Assembly (NCBI GenBank): GCA_023439545.1
Contig: JAEXNT010000070.1
Span: 1 to 64,000, forward strand
Source of the DNA: Bacillota bacterium
Lineage (GTDB): Bacteria > Bacillota > Clostridia > Acetivibrionales > DTU013
DNA length: 64,000 bases
Direction: 5' to 3'
The notes under the pieces: model-generated
The model's database searches: none
Seen by the model: the letters and a program-made list of their open reading frames with translations, nothing else
Told to the model about the DNA's origin: nothing
Part shown: positions 34,763 through 42,806 of the stretch, one piece after another
Layout of the letters: the number at the start of each line of letters is the position of its first letter
Numbering within the stretch: position 1 is the stretch's first letter
Translations under genes and position numbers: made by a program

Positions 34763-36217
34763 ATGAAACGCATACCTAATTGTTTGGTACTGATAATCGC
34801 GGTTGCGATTGTTGTCGGTATCCTCGGTGGCTGTGGTTCCAATCGTGCCGGGGATAACGAAAGCGCCAGCCCGGCAAGCAGCCCGGCGCAGACTGGCACC
34901 CCTGACGTGGACGGGACCAATACCCCGGTTCGCGAATGGTATGGCAACGAAGACGGTACCCCGGTAACCCTGAAGGTTTGGGGCGGTGTCCAGCCGGAGT
35001 ACGGCTATACCGAGGCCATGAAGAACTTCAATGAGGAATTTAAGGATAAGGGTATCCAAGCCGAGTATGTCCGCTATGTCAACGATGCCGAGGGCAACCT
35101 GCAGGTAGATACATATCTGATGTCCGGCGGAGAAATCGACGTTCTGATCGGCTATGGCGCCGAGTATCTTCTGAACAGAGCAGAGTCCAGTCAGCTCCTG
35201 AACCTGACAGATATGCTAAAGGAAGCCGGTTTTGACAGTGTGAAGGAGATGGGCGCCGCCAGCATGAGCCAGTATTGGATCGACGGCGATCAGATCTATG
35301 GCCTTCCCACGATTTATTCCAACAATCGCTGGATGCTGGTCAACGTCGATCAGTTTGAGGCGGCAGGCATTAAGGTCCCTTACGAGGGCTGGACCTATGA
35401 CGAGTTCCTAACTGCGGTAAAAACACTCACCACCGGCAAAGGCCTCGACAAGACCTACGGTATGATGTGGTGCTTCAATTCGGCTATGGTCCAGTCCCTG
35501 GGACTCGTCGGAAGCACCCTCGGTCAGTTTTCCTACTATAAGAACCTGGAAGGTACCGAGACCAACTTCGCTGATGCAGTCTGGATCAAAGGAATGAATA
35601 TGATTAAGAGCACCGTGGATAATGGCTACGCTTATGGCCTTGATGACGAGATTTCCGAGTCCCTTACCTTTGCGAACACCTTCATGGAAGGCAAGAGCGC
35701 CATTTCCATGAACATCTCGCAGCTTCGCATGGTCCTCGACACCGAGACGTATCCTCACAAGTTTAAAAGTGCTCTGGTTCCGGGTCCCGTTCCCGATGAG
35801 AGCTACATGACCGACGAGTATAAGTACCATACGAATTACAGCGGTACCAACGACCTGATCTCGATCGCAAACAAATCCGAGCATCCGAAGGCCTGCTTCG
35901 AGTTCCTTAATTGGTATGTGACCGGCGGTATGGCGCCCCTGACAGGCTATGGCCGTATTCCTCTGTGGAGTGGCTTTGACGCCGGAGCCATCGCGTCTCA
36001 ACTTTCCGAAAAGGCCGATGTGATCGATTTACAGTCCCTTGAGAATTACATTACCATCGACAAGAGCGGCGCTCTGACTACGCCCAAACTCAACGCTTAC
36101 ACCGAGATTGAGGCAGTGATTGAGGAAGAATACCAAAACATCCTGCTGGGAAAGTCCTCTGTTGACGAAGCTATAGCATCTGCCAAGACACGTTCTGACA
36201 AACTGCTTGGCAAATAA
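34763..36217 (+). CDS. ABC transporter substrate-binding lipoprotein (sugar type, family 1)
   Basis: 484 residues. Signal peptide with lipobox ILGGC (Cys at about residue 24), then a Ser/Pro/Gly-rich linker and a SBP family 1 domain. Visible: VTLKVWGGVQPEY at the start, VDVLIGYGAEYLLNRA-like hinge region, YGLPTIYSNNRWMLVN, WTYDEFLTAVKTLT and SIANKSEHPKACFEFLNWY. It delivers an oligosaccharide or similar solute to the two permeases encoded next. A GGAGGG site precedes the ATG. No ATPase gene follows, so a shared MsmX-type ATPase encoded elsewhere is likely. Confidence 0.93.
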   Translation: MKRIPNCLVLIIAVAIVVGILGGCGSNRAGDNESASPASSPAQTGTPDVDGTNTPVREWYGNEDGTPVTLKVWGGVQPEYGYTEAMKNFNEEFKDKGIQAEYVRYVNDAEGNLQVDTYLMSGGEIDVLIGYGAEYLLNRAESSQLLNLTDMLKEAGFDSVKEMGAASMSQYWIDGDQIYGLPTIYSNNRWMLVNVDQFEAAGIKVPYEGWTYDEFLTAVKTLTTGKGLDKTYGMMWCFNSAMVQSLGLVGSTLGQFSYYKNLEGTETNFADAVWIKGMNMIKSTVDNGYAYGLDDEISESLTFANTFMEGKSAISMNISQLRMVLDTETYPHKFKSALVPGPVPDESYMTDEYKYHTNYSGTNDLISIANKSEHPKACFEFLNWYVTGGMAPLTGYGRIPLWSGFDAGAIASQLSEKADVIDLQSLENYITIDKSGALTTPKLNAYTEIEAVIEEEYQNILLGKSSVDEAIASAKTRSDKLLGK

Positions 36218-36312
36218 TAAGGCTGACTACAAAGCAGGTGTTGCAGTACATCGGGGACAAGTCATATTGTTCCCGATGTTCTCAATGGGTGTTTAGAGTA
36301 CAGGAGGTTATC

Positions 36313-37197
36313 ATGAAAGGCATCAAAAACCGGAGGGACAATGTAGCATACCTGTTTTTGCTTCCCAGTCTGCTCGGCGTTCTTCTGTTCAGTCTGGGGC
36401 CATTGATCCTGTCTCTGTTTTTCAGTCTTACCGACTGGAATTTCACAGACGGGTTCGGCCATTGGAATTTAATATGGTTCGATAATTTCAAATCACTTTT
36501 TGCAGACAAATGGTTTATAGATTCCCTTGTAAACACGCTGATCATTACAGTCGTAACAGTCCCCATCGGGTTGGTGCTGGCAATGGTTCTAGCGGCGCTT
36601 TTAGACAATTTTACTAGCAAAAGACTGTCGAGCGTACTCCGCGTAGCAATGTATATGCCGTATATCTGTAATATCGTGGCTTCGTCCGCTGTATGGATGG
36701 CACTGTTCTCTTCATACGGCCCTTTCACACAGCTTGTCCGGTCACTGGGATGGGCCGACCCGCCCAAATGGCTGGCGGACTATACATGGGCACTGCCTGC
36801 GCTGATGCTGGTTATGATCTGGGCGGGACTCGGCTATAGCACCTTTATTTACAGCGCGTCCATGGCGAGTATGCCAAGGGATCCATATGAATCGGCAGAT
36901 ATTGATGGCGCAAACGGCATCCAGAAATTTATCCATATTACTGTTCCGCAGCTCCGCCCGACGACGTTATTCCTTACGATCACTGGCATTATCACCAGCT
37001 TCAAGGTATTCGGATATACAAACGTCATGACAAAGGGGGGCCCGGGCAGTTCAACTTACACATTGGTGTACTATATCTATACTTCCGCGTTCAAGTATTA
37101 CAAGTTCGGTTACGCATCCGCAATAGCTATGATATTATTCCTGATTCTGCTTGTCATTACCTTGGTCCAATGGCGTAGCAAAAAGAACGAGGCATAG
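36313..37197 (+). CDS. ABC sugar transporter permease (MalF-like)
   Basis: 294 residues from the ATG at 36313, which has AGGAGG 7 bp upstream; an upstream in-frame ATG at 36238 gives a Cys-rich extension unlike the family. Six membrane helices. The ATPase-contact EAA-type loop reads YESADIDGANGIQKFIHITV with the conserved G and a following P in VPQLRPT. It is a heterodimer partner of the next gene. The N-terminus AYLFLLPSLLGVLLFSLGP is typical of UgpA/MalF-type subunits. Confidence 0.93.
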   Translation: MKGIKNRRDNVAYLFLLPSLLGVLLFSLGPLILSLFFSLTDWNFTDGFGHWNLIWFDNFKSLFADKWFIDSLVNTLIITVVTVPIGLVLAMVLAALLDNFTSKRLSSVLRVAMYMPYICNIVASSAVWMALFSSYGPFTQLVRSLGWADPPKWLADYTWALPALMLVMIWAGLGYSTFIYSASMASMPRDPYESADIDGANGIQKFIHITVPQLRPTTLFLTITGIITSFKVFGYTNVMTKGGPGSSTYTLVYYIYTSAFKYYKFGYASAIAMILFLILLVITLVQWRSKKNEA

Positions 37198-37212
37198 AAG
37201 GGAGGGATCATA

Positions 37213-38088
37213 TTGAAACAACAAACAGTTATAAAAAGCGAAAAATCGTGGAGGCAGCTGCTAAAAATCGTCATCACGGTGTTTCTGATCTTGTTTGCGA
37301 TATACATGATATTGCCATTTATCTGGATGGTCTCGGCATCATTTAAATCCGAGCAGGATGTGATGTCAGTTCCGATCCGGTGGATACCCAAGAGCTTCAA
37401 TCTGGAAAATTACAAAAGGGTACTGAACATTGACACAAAATCCACGACGAATTATCACTTTATTTTGGCCTATTGGAATTCGATCAAGGTCACTGTCGTG
37501 AGTACGTTCTGCTCCGTCGCCTCTGCAGCGTTGGCGGGATACGCTTTTGCGAAGCTAAATTTCAAAGGGTCGAAAGTATTGTTTATCCTATATCTGGCGC
37601 AGATGATGGTGCCCTCTCAACTAACGTTGATCCCGCGTTTTCTGTTCTTTTCCGAGCTGGGCCTGAACAATTCACATCTGTCCTTGATCCTGCCAAAGAT
37701 CGTTTCGGTATCCTCGACTTTTCTGATCAGACAGGCGTATAGTTCTTCGCCATCCGAGCTGCGGGAGGCGGCGAAGATTGATGGCGCGGGGGAATTCCGC
37801 ATATGGTGGAAGATTTTGACTCCAATGGTAAGGCCAACTCTGGCGGCAGTAGCTACGGTGGATTTCCTGCTCACATGGAATTCTTACCTGGATCCTCTGG
37901 TGTTTCTTTCTGATTGGGAGAAGAGAACACTGCCCCTGGCGCTCAATCAGTTTATAGGTGCAGAGGTCACGCAGTATAATCTGATTATGGCCGCCTGTTG
38001 TCTGACGGTTATTCCCGTATTCGTTGTGTTCCTGTCAGGACAGAAGTTTTTTATGAAGGGTCTGACCGTCGGCGCGGTCAAGGGATAA
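37213..38088 (+). CDS. ABC sugar transporter permease (MalG-like)
   Basis: 291 residues, TTG start behind GGGAGGG. Six membrane helices, N-terminal segment YMILPFIWMVSASFKSEQDV typical of UgpE/MalG proteins, EAA loop LREAAKIDGAGEFRIWWKIL with the conserved pattern, and C-terminus FFMKGLTVGAVKG. It completes the membrane part of the importer with the preceding gene; 15 bp separate them. Confidence 0.93.
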   Translation: MKQQTVIKSEKSWRQLLKIVITVFLILFAIYMILPFIWMVSASFKSEQDVMSVPIRWIPKSFNLENYKRVLNIDTKSTTNYHFILAYWNSIKVTVVSTFCSVASAALAGYAFAKLNFKGSKVLFILYLAQMMVPSQLTLIPRFLFFSELGLNNSHLSLILPKIVSVSSTFLIRQAYSSSPSELREAAKIDGAGEFRIWWKILTPMVRPTLAAVATVDFLLTWNSYLDPLVFLSDWEKRTLPLALNQFIGAEVTQYNLIMAACCLTVIPVFVVFLSGQKFFMKGLTVGAVKG

Positions 38089-38114
38089 GCAAAGAGTGAG
38101 GAATTGAAAGAGCT

Positions 38115-38954
38115 ATGAAGATAAACTACCTGGGGACTGGCGGCGGCGCCGGAATTCCTGAAATGTTCTGCAACTGTCGAATATGTGAAAATGCCCGTAT
38201 CCTGCGTGGATGTGAGCTTCGCAATCGTTCCATGGCGTTCATCGATGATGAGCTCTGTATCGATTTGCCCTGTGATGCGAGATCGAGCCTCATTGAGCGG
38301 GGTGTTGATGCCCGGAAGATTCGGTACTTATTGGTCACTCACGATCATTATGACCATTTCATGGCGGAAAACCTATTGTCCAGACCGAAAGAAGGGAGAC
38401 CTATCGGCCTCTATATCAGCCGCGGTTCTGGCCAGGGGATTTCGGAAAAGTGCAGGGAACTGCGCAATAAGCCTCCGATTGAGAATGTAAGCCCGGTATG
38501 CTGCCCGGACATCTGCTTTGCGGAGCCATTCGTTCCGTTCACATGCGGAAAATATACTGTAGTGCCGCTGTCGGCAAATCACGATCCAAAAGCCGAGACA
38601 CTTAACTATATCATTTCTGCGGAGGGAAAGAACGTACTCTGGCTCCATGATACTGGGACTATGCTGGGAGAGACTGCTGAATACCTGAGGGGTACTCAGA
38701 TACATTTTGACTTTATCTCTATGGACTGTACGCTTGCACGGGGAAAGCACATTACGAATGAGCATATGGATATCCTGCGCTGTGCGCAAACGGCGGAGGA
38801 CATGCGGAGGTTCGGCTGTGTGGATGACGGCACTCTGATCTACCTGAGCCATATTGGCCATCTAGTGGAGTGCACCCACCGGGAACTGGACGAAGATGCA
38901 CGCAAATTTGGGTTTCATGCAGCTTACGACGGCGCCGTGATTCATCTTGAGTGA
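38115..38954 (+). CDS. MBL-fold metallohydrolase (PhnP-like)
   Basis: 279 residues. N-terminal YLGTGGGAGIPEMFCNCRIC with Cys residues resembling the zinc site of PhnP, metal-binding THDHYDHFMAENL, then SANHDPKAETLNYII, WLHDTGTM, and a C-terminal LSHIGHLVECTHREL. PhnP is a cyclic ribose phosphodiesterase; other relatives hydrolyse phosphodiesters or lactones. The gene is third in a group with importer and oxidoreductases, so it probably hydrolyses an intermediate of the same pathway. Substrate unknown. Confidence 0.82.
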   Translation: MKINYLGTGGGAGIPEMFCNCRICENARILRGCELRNRSMAFIDDELCIDLPCDARSSLIERGVDARKIRYLLVTHDHYDHFMAENLLSRPKEGRPIGLYISRGSGQGISEKCRELRNKPPIENVSPVCCPDICFAEPFVPFTCGKYTVVPLSANHDPKAETLNYIISAEGKNVLWLHDTGTMLGETAEYLRGTQIHFDFISMDCTLARGKHITNEHMDILRCAQTAEDMRRFGCVDDGTLIYLSHIGHLVECTHRELDEDARKFGFHAAYDGAVIHLE

Positions 38955-39176
38955 AGTAGTCGCAGGGACATAATTTACTCCCTCTGCGGAAACCGCTGGC
39001 GGCGGCGACACCCCACATCAAACCAGTGGGACATGCCGTTGGTACTGTAGCAGGACGGACATTTCCGGCTTCAAGAGGATAGAATCTTCTGATTGTACGC
39101 TCCATGGTTTGATAGCATGTCTGAAAGACTATTTTTACCGAGATAAATACGGTACATTTTAAGGAGGCAAAGCCGG

Positions 39177-39986
39177 ATGGATAATTCATGGCTGAACTTA
39201 CAAGGGAAGACAGTCGTTGTCACGGGAGGCGCATCCGGTATCGGATATGCGGTCGCTGAGGAACTGCTGCGTGATGGCGCCAATGTGGTAGTCTGCGATA
39301 TAAGCCCCAAGGCCCCGGTATTTGAGGCGGCCAAGGATGGGACGTATGCCTATGTTGTCACTAATATCACGGACGCTGAGAGTGTTAACGCAATGGTTGA
39401 TATGACGGTAAGTATATACGGCCGTATTGACGCCATCGTCAACAATGCCGGAATTAACATTCCCCGTCTGCTGGTGGATGAGACCGACCAGTACGAGTTG
39501 GATGAGGCGGTCTGGGATAAAGTGATGGACGTCAACCTGAAGGGCGTTTTTTTATGCACCCAGGCGGTGGGTCATGTCATGGTTAAGCAAGGCAGCGGTG
39601 TGATTATCAATATGTCCTCCGAGTCCGGTCTGGAGGGTAGCGAGGGGCAGAGCGCCTACGCCGCCTCCAAAAACGCCGTCAATTCTCTGACCCGCAGCTG
39701 GGCAAAGGAACTGGGAAAAAGGGGTATTCGGGTGGTAGGCGTCGCGCCTGGCATCATGGAAGCCACCGGCCTCCGAACGCTGAGCTATGAGACAGCCCTG
39801 GCCTATACCAGGGGTATCAGTATTGATGAACTGCGGGCTGGATACGCAAAGACCAGCATCAATCCCCTAGGCCGCAGCGGCAAACTCAGCGAGGTAGCCA
39901 GTGTCGTGGCGTTTCTGTGCTCTGACCGCTCCGGCTACATCCACGGTGTTACCATCAATGTGGCCGGCGGCAAGACAAGAGGATGA
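39177..39986 (+). CDS. Short-chain dehydrogenase/reductase
   Basis: 269 residues. NAD(P)-binding TGGASGIGYAVAEEL, acidic residue VVCDIS favouring NAD, DAIVNNAGINIPR, catalytic Ser in INMSSESGLEGSEG, and YAASKNAVNSL (Tyr and Lys of the YxxxK pair). C-terminal GVTINVAGGKTRG. The sequence is close to sorbitol-6-phosphate or polyol dehydrogenases of the SDR family. The gap of 220 bp before it holds no ORF, but it has a strong AAGGAGG site. It fits the oxidation pathway of the accessory block. Confidence 0.88.
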   Translation: MDNSWLNLQGKTVVVTGGASGIGYAVAEELLRDGANVVVCDISPKAPVFEAAKDGTYAYVVTNITDAESVNAMVDMTVSIYGRIDAIVNNAGINIPRLLVDETDQYELDEAVWDKVMDVNLKGVFLCTQAVGHVMVKQGSGVIINMSSESGLEGSEGQSAYAASKNAVNSLTRSWAKELGKRGIRVVGVAPGIMEATGLRTLSYETALAYTRGISIDELRAGYAKTSINPLGRSGKLSEVASVVAFLCSDRSGYIHGVTINVAGGKTRG

Positions 39987-40081
39987 TTGTCTGCCATACA
40001 TAAATAGAGGGAACTGCATGGATTCTACGGATAATCTCATTTTGCCCAAACTAATAAACACAAAGAAAGGAATGGTGATGT

Positions 40082-41932
40082 ATGAACATGGGAGATATCA
40101 AAAAGCGTCTGGTCAGTATACTTTTTACGGTTTTGTTGGCGGGCGCCTTCCTGCTGATGCTGCCTGTGCCCGTATCCGCAGACAGCGATTCATTTAATAC
40201 GACAGTGAGTGTTGATGCCGGAGACAGCAATAAGTACTTCAGTTATGATTTCAAGGCAGGAGAGTCATACAGCATTACCGCTGCCTGGACCGACATCCCC
40301 GTTTTTACCGGCAGTCTCACGGGCTGGAGGCTGCAAACCGTTTCCGACAGTACCGGTACGACTGTCGGCGACCTCGTGATCAAAACAGCCAAGAAACAGA
40401 GCACCAGCGGCAATGGAAACTCTGTTCAGACCTATACGGGCGTATTTACTCCCACTCAGGATATGTCTGTACTCAATCTATATACGCAAGGGCTGGTCAC
40501 AGCAAACAGTATTACGATTGAGGTTGAACCGGTCATTGCGGAGGAGGGTGTGCTGATGGATGCGACGATCAGTGTGGACTCGGCCATGGAGTACGTCAGT
40601 GCGTATTTCGATGTGGACTTTGAAGCGGGTAACGCTTACGCCGTGACCGCCACTTGGGCCAGCGCTCCGGTCTTTACGGATGTCAATGAGGGTAAAACCG
40701 CGTGGAAGGTTCAGGCCGCACAGGACAGCGATGTTGCCGGAGACGACACTATAATGTATAAAACAACGGCCTCCGGTCATACCGCCGCGCAGGAGTATGA
40801 GGGGGTTTTCTATTGCACGACGGCCAAGCCCGTATTCAATTTCTTTGCACAGCGCCTCAACGGCGCAAACCAAATCCACTTGAAAGTTGAACTGGATTCT
40901 GCATGGGTTTCCGACCAAGTAACCTGCGAAGAATTGTTTCAAGTCTCCAAATACTCGAACGGCTGTGTGATGCAGGGGTTTGATATCTATAATGACATCG
41001 TGTTCCAGTGCTACGACTCGGGCAATTGCGCCACATACGATTTCACGACCGGAACCAAGATAGCAGAATTCCCGCTAGGCTGCTCTTATTCCACAAACCA
41101 TTGCGGAAACGCAAACTTCGGCGTAGAGTACCCAACCGGCAACACCCAGTTCCCTGCCCTGTACGTATCAGGCGACTTGACCACCAAAGCCTGCTATGTG
41201 GAGAATGTGAACACCACCAGCTCTGAGCTGATTCAGACCATTTACTTTGACATAAATCCCAGCTATACCGGCGGACAGATCATCGTTGACCGGGACAGGA
41301 ACCGCATTATATATATGCAGCGGCAGAATTCGGCCATTCGTGATCTTAATAATGTGTTCAAGATGTATGATTTTCGCATTCCCGCCCTTTCTGAAGGCAC
41401 AGAAATTCATTTTACCAATGCGGATATAATTGGTAATCCCTATGAACTTTCCTATTATTCACCTCTTTATCAGGGTGCTTATATATATCAGGGCCATCTT
41501 TTACAGACGCACGGCCTGTGTGAAAACAGATTCGGTTCCAATATTGGGATCATGAACTTTGATGTTGCTACACACAGGTTCGAGAGACACATCGATCTGA
41601 CAAATGTGTTTGATGAAGAGCCTCAGGCAGTAACGGCGTATCAGAACCGCCTGATCATTAGCATCATTGACGGCAGCTTCAACGAAATCACATTAAATCT
41701 GGATGTTCCCCAGAGTGGCTATCAGATGACCTGCACAACAAGCGAGGCTATATTGCAGGATCAGATCTCTACGGCCGTTGGTGAACAACTCTCCCAGGGC
41801 TTTGCCGTCATTTCCGTCATGTTGCCGGACGATTTTATCCTGACAGGCATGCCACAGGATTTCACCGCCGATGTGACCATTAGCACCCCCTACAACAACC
41901 AGACCGTGACCGTTTCCGGTACAATCAGCTGA
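40082..41932 (+). CDS. Secreted multi-domain protein, 3' end probably frameshifted
   Basis: 616 residues. Signal peptide (about 14-36, cleavage near VSA-D). Two related N-terminal beta domains of about 120 residues each (FNTTVSVDAGDSNKYFSY and MDATISVDSAMEYVSAYF, both with an ITA/VTATW..PVFT step) indicate an internal duplication. A longer region (about 285-560) has strand-rich, Tyr/Asn-rich sequence like a propeller or jelly roll (CYDSGNCATYDFTTG, DRDRNRIIYMQRQNS). The last part is an Ig-like start (VTISTPYNNQTVTVSGTIS), then TGA at 41930. An open frame continues in another phase (ADGHSITCYVYHNDDSGT), so the gene appears truncated by a 2-bp deletion. It may bind the polymer that feeds the importer. 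Confidence 0.75.
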   Translation: MNMGDIKKRLVSILFTVLLAGAFLLMLPVPVSADSDSFNTTVSVDAGDSNKYFSYDFKAGESYSITAAWTDIPVFTGSLTGWRLQTVSDSTGTTVGDLVIKTAKKQSTSGNGNSVQTYTGVFTPTQDMSVLNLYTQGLVTANSITIEVEPVIAEEGVLMDATISVDSAMEYVSAYFDVDFEAGNAYAVTATWASAPVFTDVNEGKTAWKVQAAQDSDVAGDDTIMYKTTASGHTAAQEYEGVFYCTTAKPVFNFFAQRLNGANQIHLKVELDSAWVSDQVTCEELFQVSKYSNGCVMQGFDIYNDIVFQCYDSGNCATYDFTTGTKIAEFPLGCSYSTNHCGNANFGVEYPTGNTQFPALYVSGDLTTKACYVENVNTTSSELIQTIYFDINPSYTGGQIIVDRDRNRIIYMQRQNSAIRDLNNVFKMYDFRIPALSEGTEIHFTNADIIGNPYELSYYSPLYQGAYIYQGHLLQTHGLCENRFGSNIGIMNFDVATHRFERHIDLTNVFDEEPQAVTAYQNRLIISIIDGSFNEITLNLDVPQSGYQMTCTTSEAILQDQISTAVGEQLSQGFAVISVMLPDDFILTGMPQDFTADVTISTPYNNQTVTVSGTIS

Positions 41933-42075
41933 CGGCCACAGCATTACATGCTACGTCTACCACAATGACGATAGCGGCACTATAACTACACGTATAGCAG
42001 TGACCACAAGCGACGGTAACGAGGCGTACACCAACGGCGTATCTGTACAGGGTGAGGTCCGGCAAGACAGACATA

Positions 42076-42130
42076 AGTCAGGCGGCTCGAAGCGGATGTG
42101 CCGCCTGACTGCCTCTTTCTTCTTTTTTGT
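42076..42130 (+). terminator. Strong terminator at the end of the accessory operon
   Basis: AGTCAGGCGGC (42076-42086) pairs perfectly with GCCGCCTGACT (42100-42110), followed by a pyrimidine-rich tract with TTTCTTCTTTTTTG. Confidence 0.9.
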
Positions 42131-42282
42131 CTATATTATAGTATTGTTATGGTACGGTAAAAATCGCTGGTGATTGCCTGCCATGCAGCGACACGTTTCG
42201 GTATTCCCGAGAGAAGTGACCATTACCGTCGTGTGACACTTGACATTGGAAGGGTTCTGCTGTTAAGAAGATTAAGTAGGGT

Positions 42283-42310
42283 AGCAGCTTGCACCACAGC
42301 AAGCTGCTTT
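42283..42310. repeat. Perfect 10-bp hairpin in gene-poor DNA
   Basis: AGCAGCTTGC (42283-42292) pairs with GCAAGCTGCT (42299-42308), followed by TT. It lies inside 41933-42806, an 874-bp stretch where no convincing gene is seen; a 66-codon frame at 42352-42552 lacks protein-like character. Confidence 0.6.
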
Positions 42311-42552
42311 AGGTCTATTCTAATAAGATTATGACTTCTTGAATCCCGTTCATGGCTTTTCTCATTAATACAGGCCCTATCATATCTTTAGTCCTAATAC
42401 TTTTTCAAAGAGTACTAATCCCCAATAAGTCCCCAAAAAGCAAAAAGGATACGCAGAGAGTAGGGAAATTATCCGTAAAAGGGCGAAGGTTCAAGGCTGC
42501 ACATGATATGAACTACCTGGATTACATTGTGAGATTGAATTTCATTGATTAA

Positions 42553-42730
42553 CTCTGCACAAAGGCCGAGCTAAAACTCGGTTTGACTTATATAGGTCGG
42601 CGGCTTGTTTCAGGCGAGCAGCTAATATGGTTGATAAAAATGAATATGTCCGAAAGGACATTTTAAAATCTCTCAAGTGAGAGAGTAGGAAGAATCTGGG
42701 CTCGTGATTTCGCCATGGCTGTCCAAGCAA
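42553..42730 (+). other. Structured non-coding stretch upstream of nifJ
   Basis: Three short hairpins in a row: CCGAG/CTCGG (42568-42584), ATGTCC GAAA GGACAT (about 42645-42661) and CTCTCA/TGAGAG (42670-42684). No known RNA family, promoter or coding potential was recognised. It may be part of the nifJ leader or the decayed edge of the accessory block. Confidence 0.35.
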
Positions 42731-42806
42731 AATCTTTACAAAACATCAATCGAATAATAAAATATGTTGTTGAATAGTAATTTATTTATATAAAGGGGGA
42801 AGATAT

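Noticed and set aside
42352..42552. 66-codon frame in the gap before nifJ
   Set aside because: No ribosome site and no recognisable protein character; kept only as a note in the gap description.
31000..42800. Integrative element with att sites
   Set aside because: No integrase, tRNA gene or convincing direct repeats at the two edges; the similarity of ATGTCCG hairpins at 31119 and 42645 is too short.
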